The notes under the pieces are model-generated. The model saw nothing but the letters and a program-made list of their open reading frames with translations, was not told where the DNA came from and made no database searches. A stretch of DNA of 64,000 bases. Origin: Roseospirillum parvum. Its GTDB lineage: Bacteria; Pseudomonadota; Alphaproteobacteria; Rhodospirillales; Rhodospirillaceae. Position 1 is the first letter of the stretch. Each line of letters begins with the position of its first letter. The stretch is taken from positions 227,093 through 291,092 of the forward strand of contig NZ_FNCV01000001.1 in NCBI RefSeq assembly GCF_900100455.1, in the 5' to 3' direction. This document shows, piece after piece, positions 63,993 through 64,000 of this stretch. The translations under genes and the position numbers were made by a program.

Positions 63993-64000
63993 ATGACCGT
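63993..64000 (+). CDS. start of a gene cut by the window edge
   Basis: ATG at 63993 with AGGA five bases before it; only the codons for Met and Thr and two further bases are visible. In many alphaproteobacteria gltX is divergent from comEC, and MTV would fit its N-terminus, but the visible part cannot confirm it. Confidence 0.35.

Overview
The window is a dense, very GC-rich chromosomal segment from an alphaproteobacterium, most likely a member of the Rhodospirillales. The evidence is the CIRCE-controlled groES-groEL pair, comEC facing away from the next gene at the right edge, adjacent argD-argF, an AmmeMemoRadiSam locus, a LiuR-type MerR regulator with its palindromic operator, and TRAP and Liv-type transporters. 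Genus cannot be fixed from sequence inspection alone. Most of the window is ordinary core chromosome.

Layout. 1-5.6 kb: rRNA/tRNA modification (rsmD, rluB, tadA), an AhpD-like protein, small envelope proteins and a Tat/lipoprotein M48 metalloprotease. 5.8-9.8 kb: a branched-chain amino-acid-type ABC transporter with a fused LivH-LivM permease and one ATPase only. 9.8-13.6 kb: a glycosyltransferase with a TVP38 membrane protein, then groES-groEL. 13.6-22.4 kb: a repeat element, a secreted protein with an internal minisatellite, a hemerythrin-receiver fusion next to a PilZ protein, hslO, argF-argD and gloB. 22.5-30.5 kb: rsfS-rlmH, AmmeMemoRadiSam genes, tRNA-Gln, a CNT nucleoside transporter, a NUDIX hydrolase and a PiT phosphate transporter. 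30.5-40.5 kb: a phage-derived island (below). 40.6-48.4 kb: asd, an amidase, DUF1178, MerR, an FAD amine oxidase and a complete TRAP transporter. 48.4-55.3 kb: a methyltransferase, a MatB-like acyl-CoA synthetase divergent from a D-glutamate-catabolism-like pair (DUF1611/DgcN and DgcA), a NUDIX ADP-ribose pyrophosphatase and a hydrolase-OsmC fusion. 55.4-61.6 kb: a four-gene phosphorelay without a DNA-binding output. 61.6-64 kb: comEC and the first codons of another gene.

The most unusual region is 30.5-40.5 kb, between pit and asd. It holds T7/podovirus-type late genes in canonical order: tail tubular A-like, tail tubular B-like, internal virion-like, tail fibre N-terminus, receptor-binding LamG protein, lysis genes, fibre-assembly-like protein, small terminase candidate, large terminase. 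Portal, scaffold, capsid, replication, integrase and repressor genes are absent. Three gene groups (tail, lysis, packaging) each begin 30-32 nt after an intrinsic-terminator-like hairpin, and base composition is largely host-like. It could be a decayed prophage, or a domesticated tail/lysis/packaging system with its head genes elsewhere.

A second theme is repeats. Three composite intergenic elements (about 13.7-14.0, 38.1-38.5 and 49.2-49.4 kb) each have two copies of one GC-rich repeat facing each other around internal palindromes. More than ten short perfect tandem duplications (12-39 bp units) lie at gene edges, one of them multiplying a ribosome-binding-site segment.
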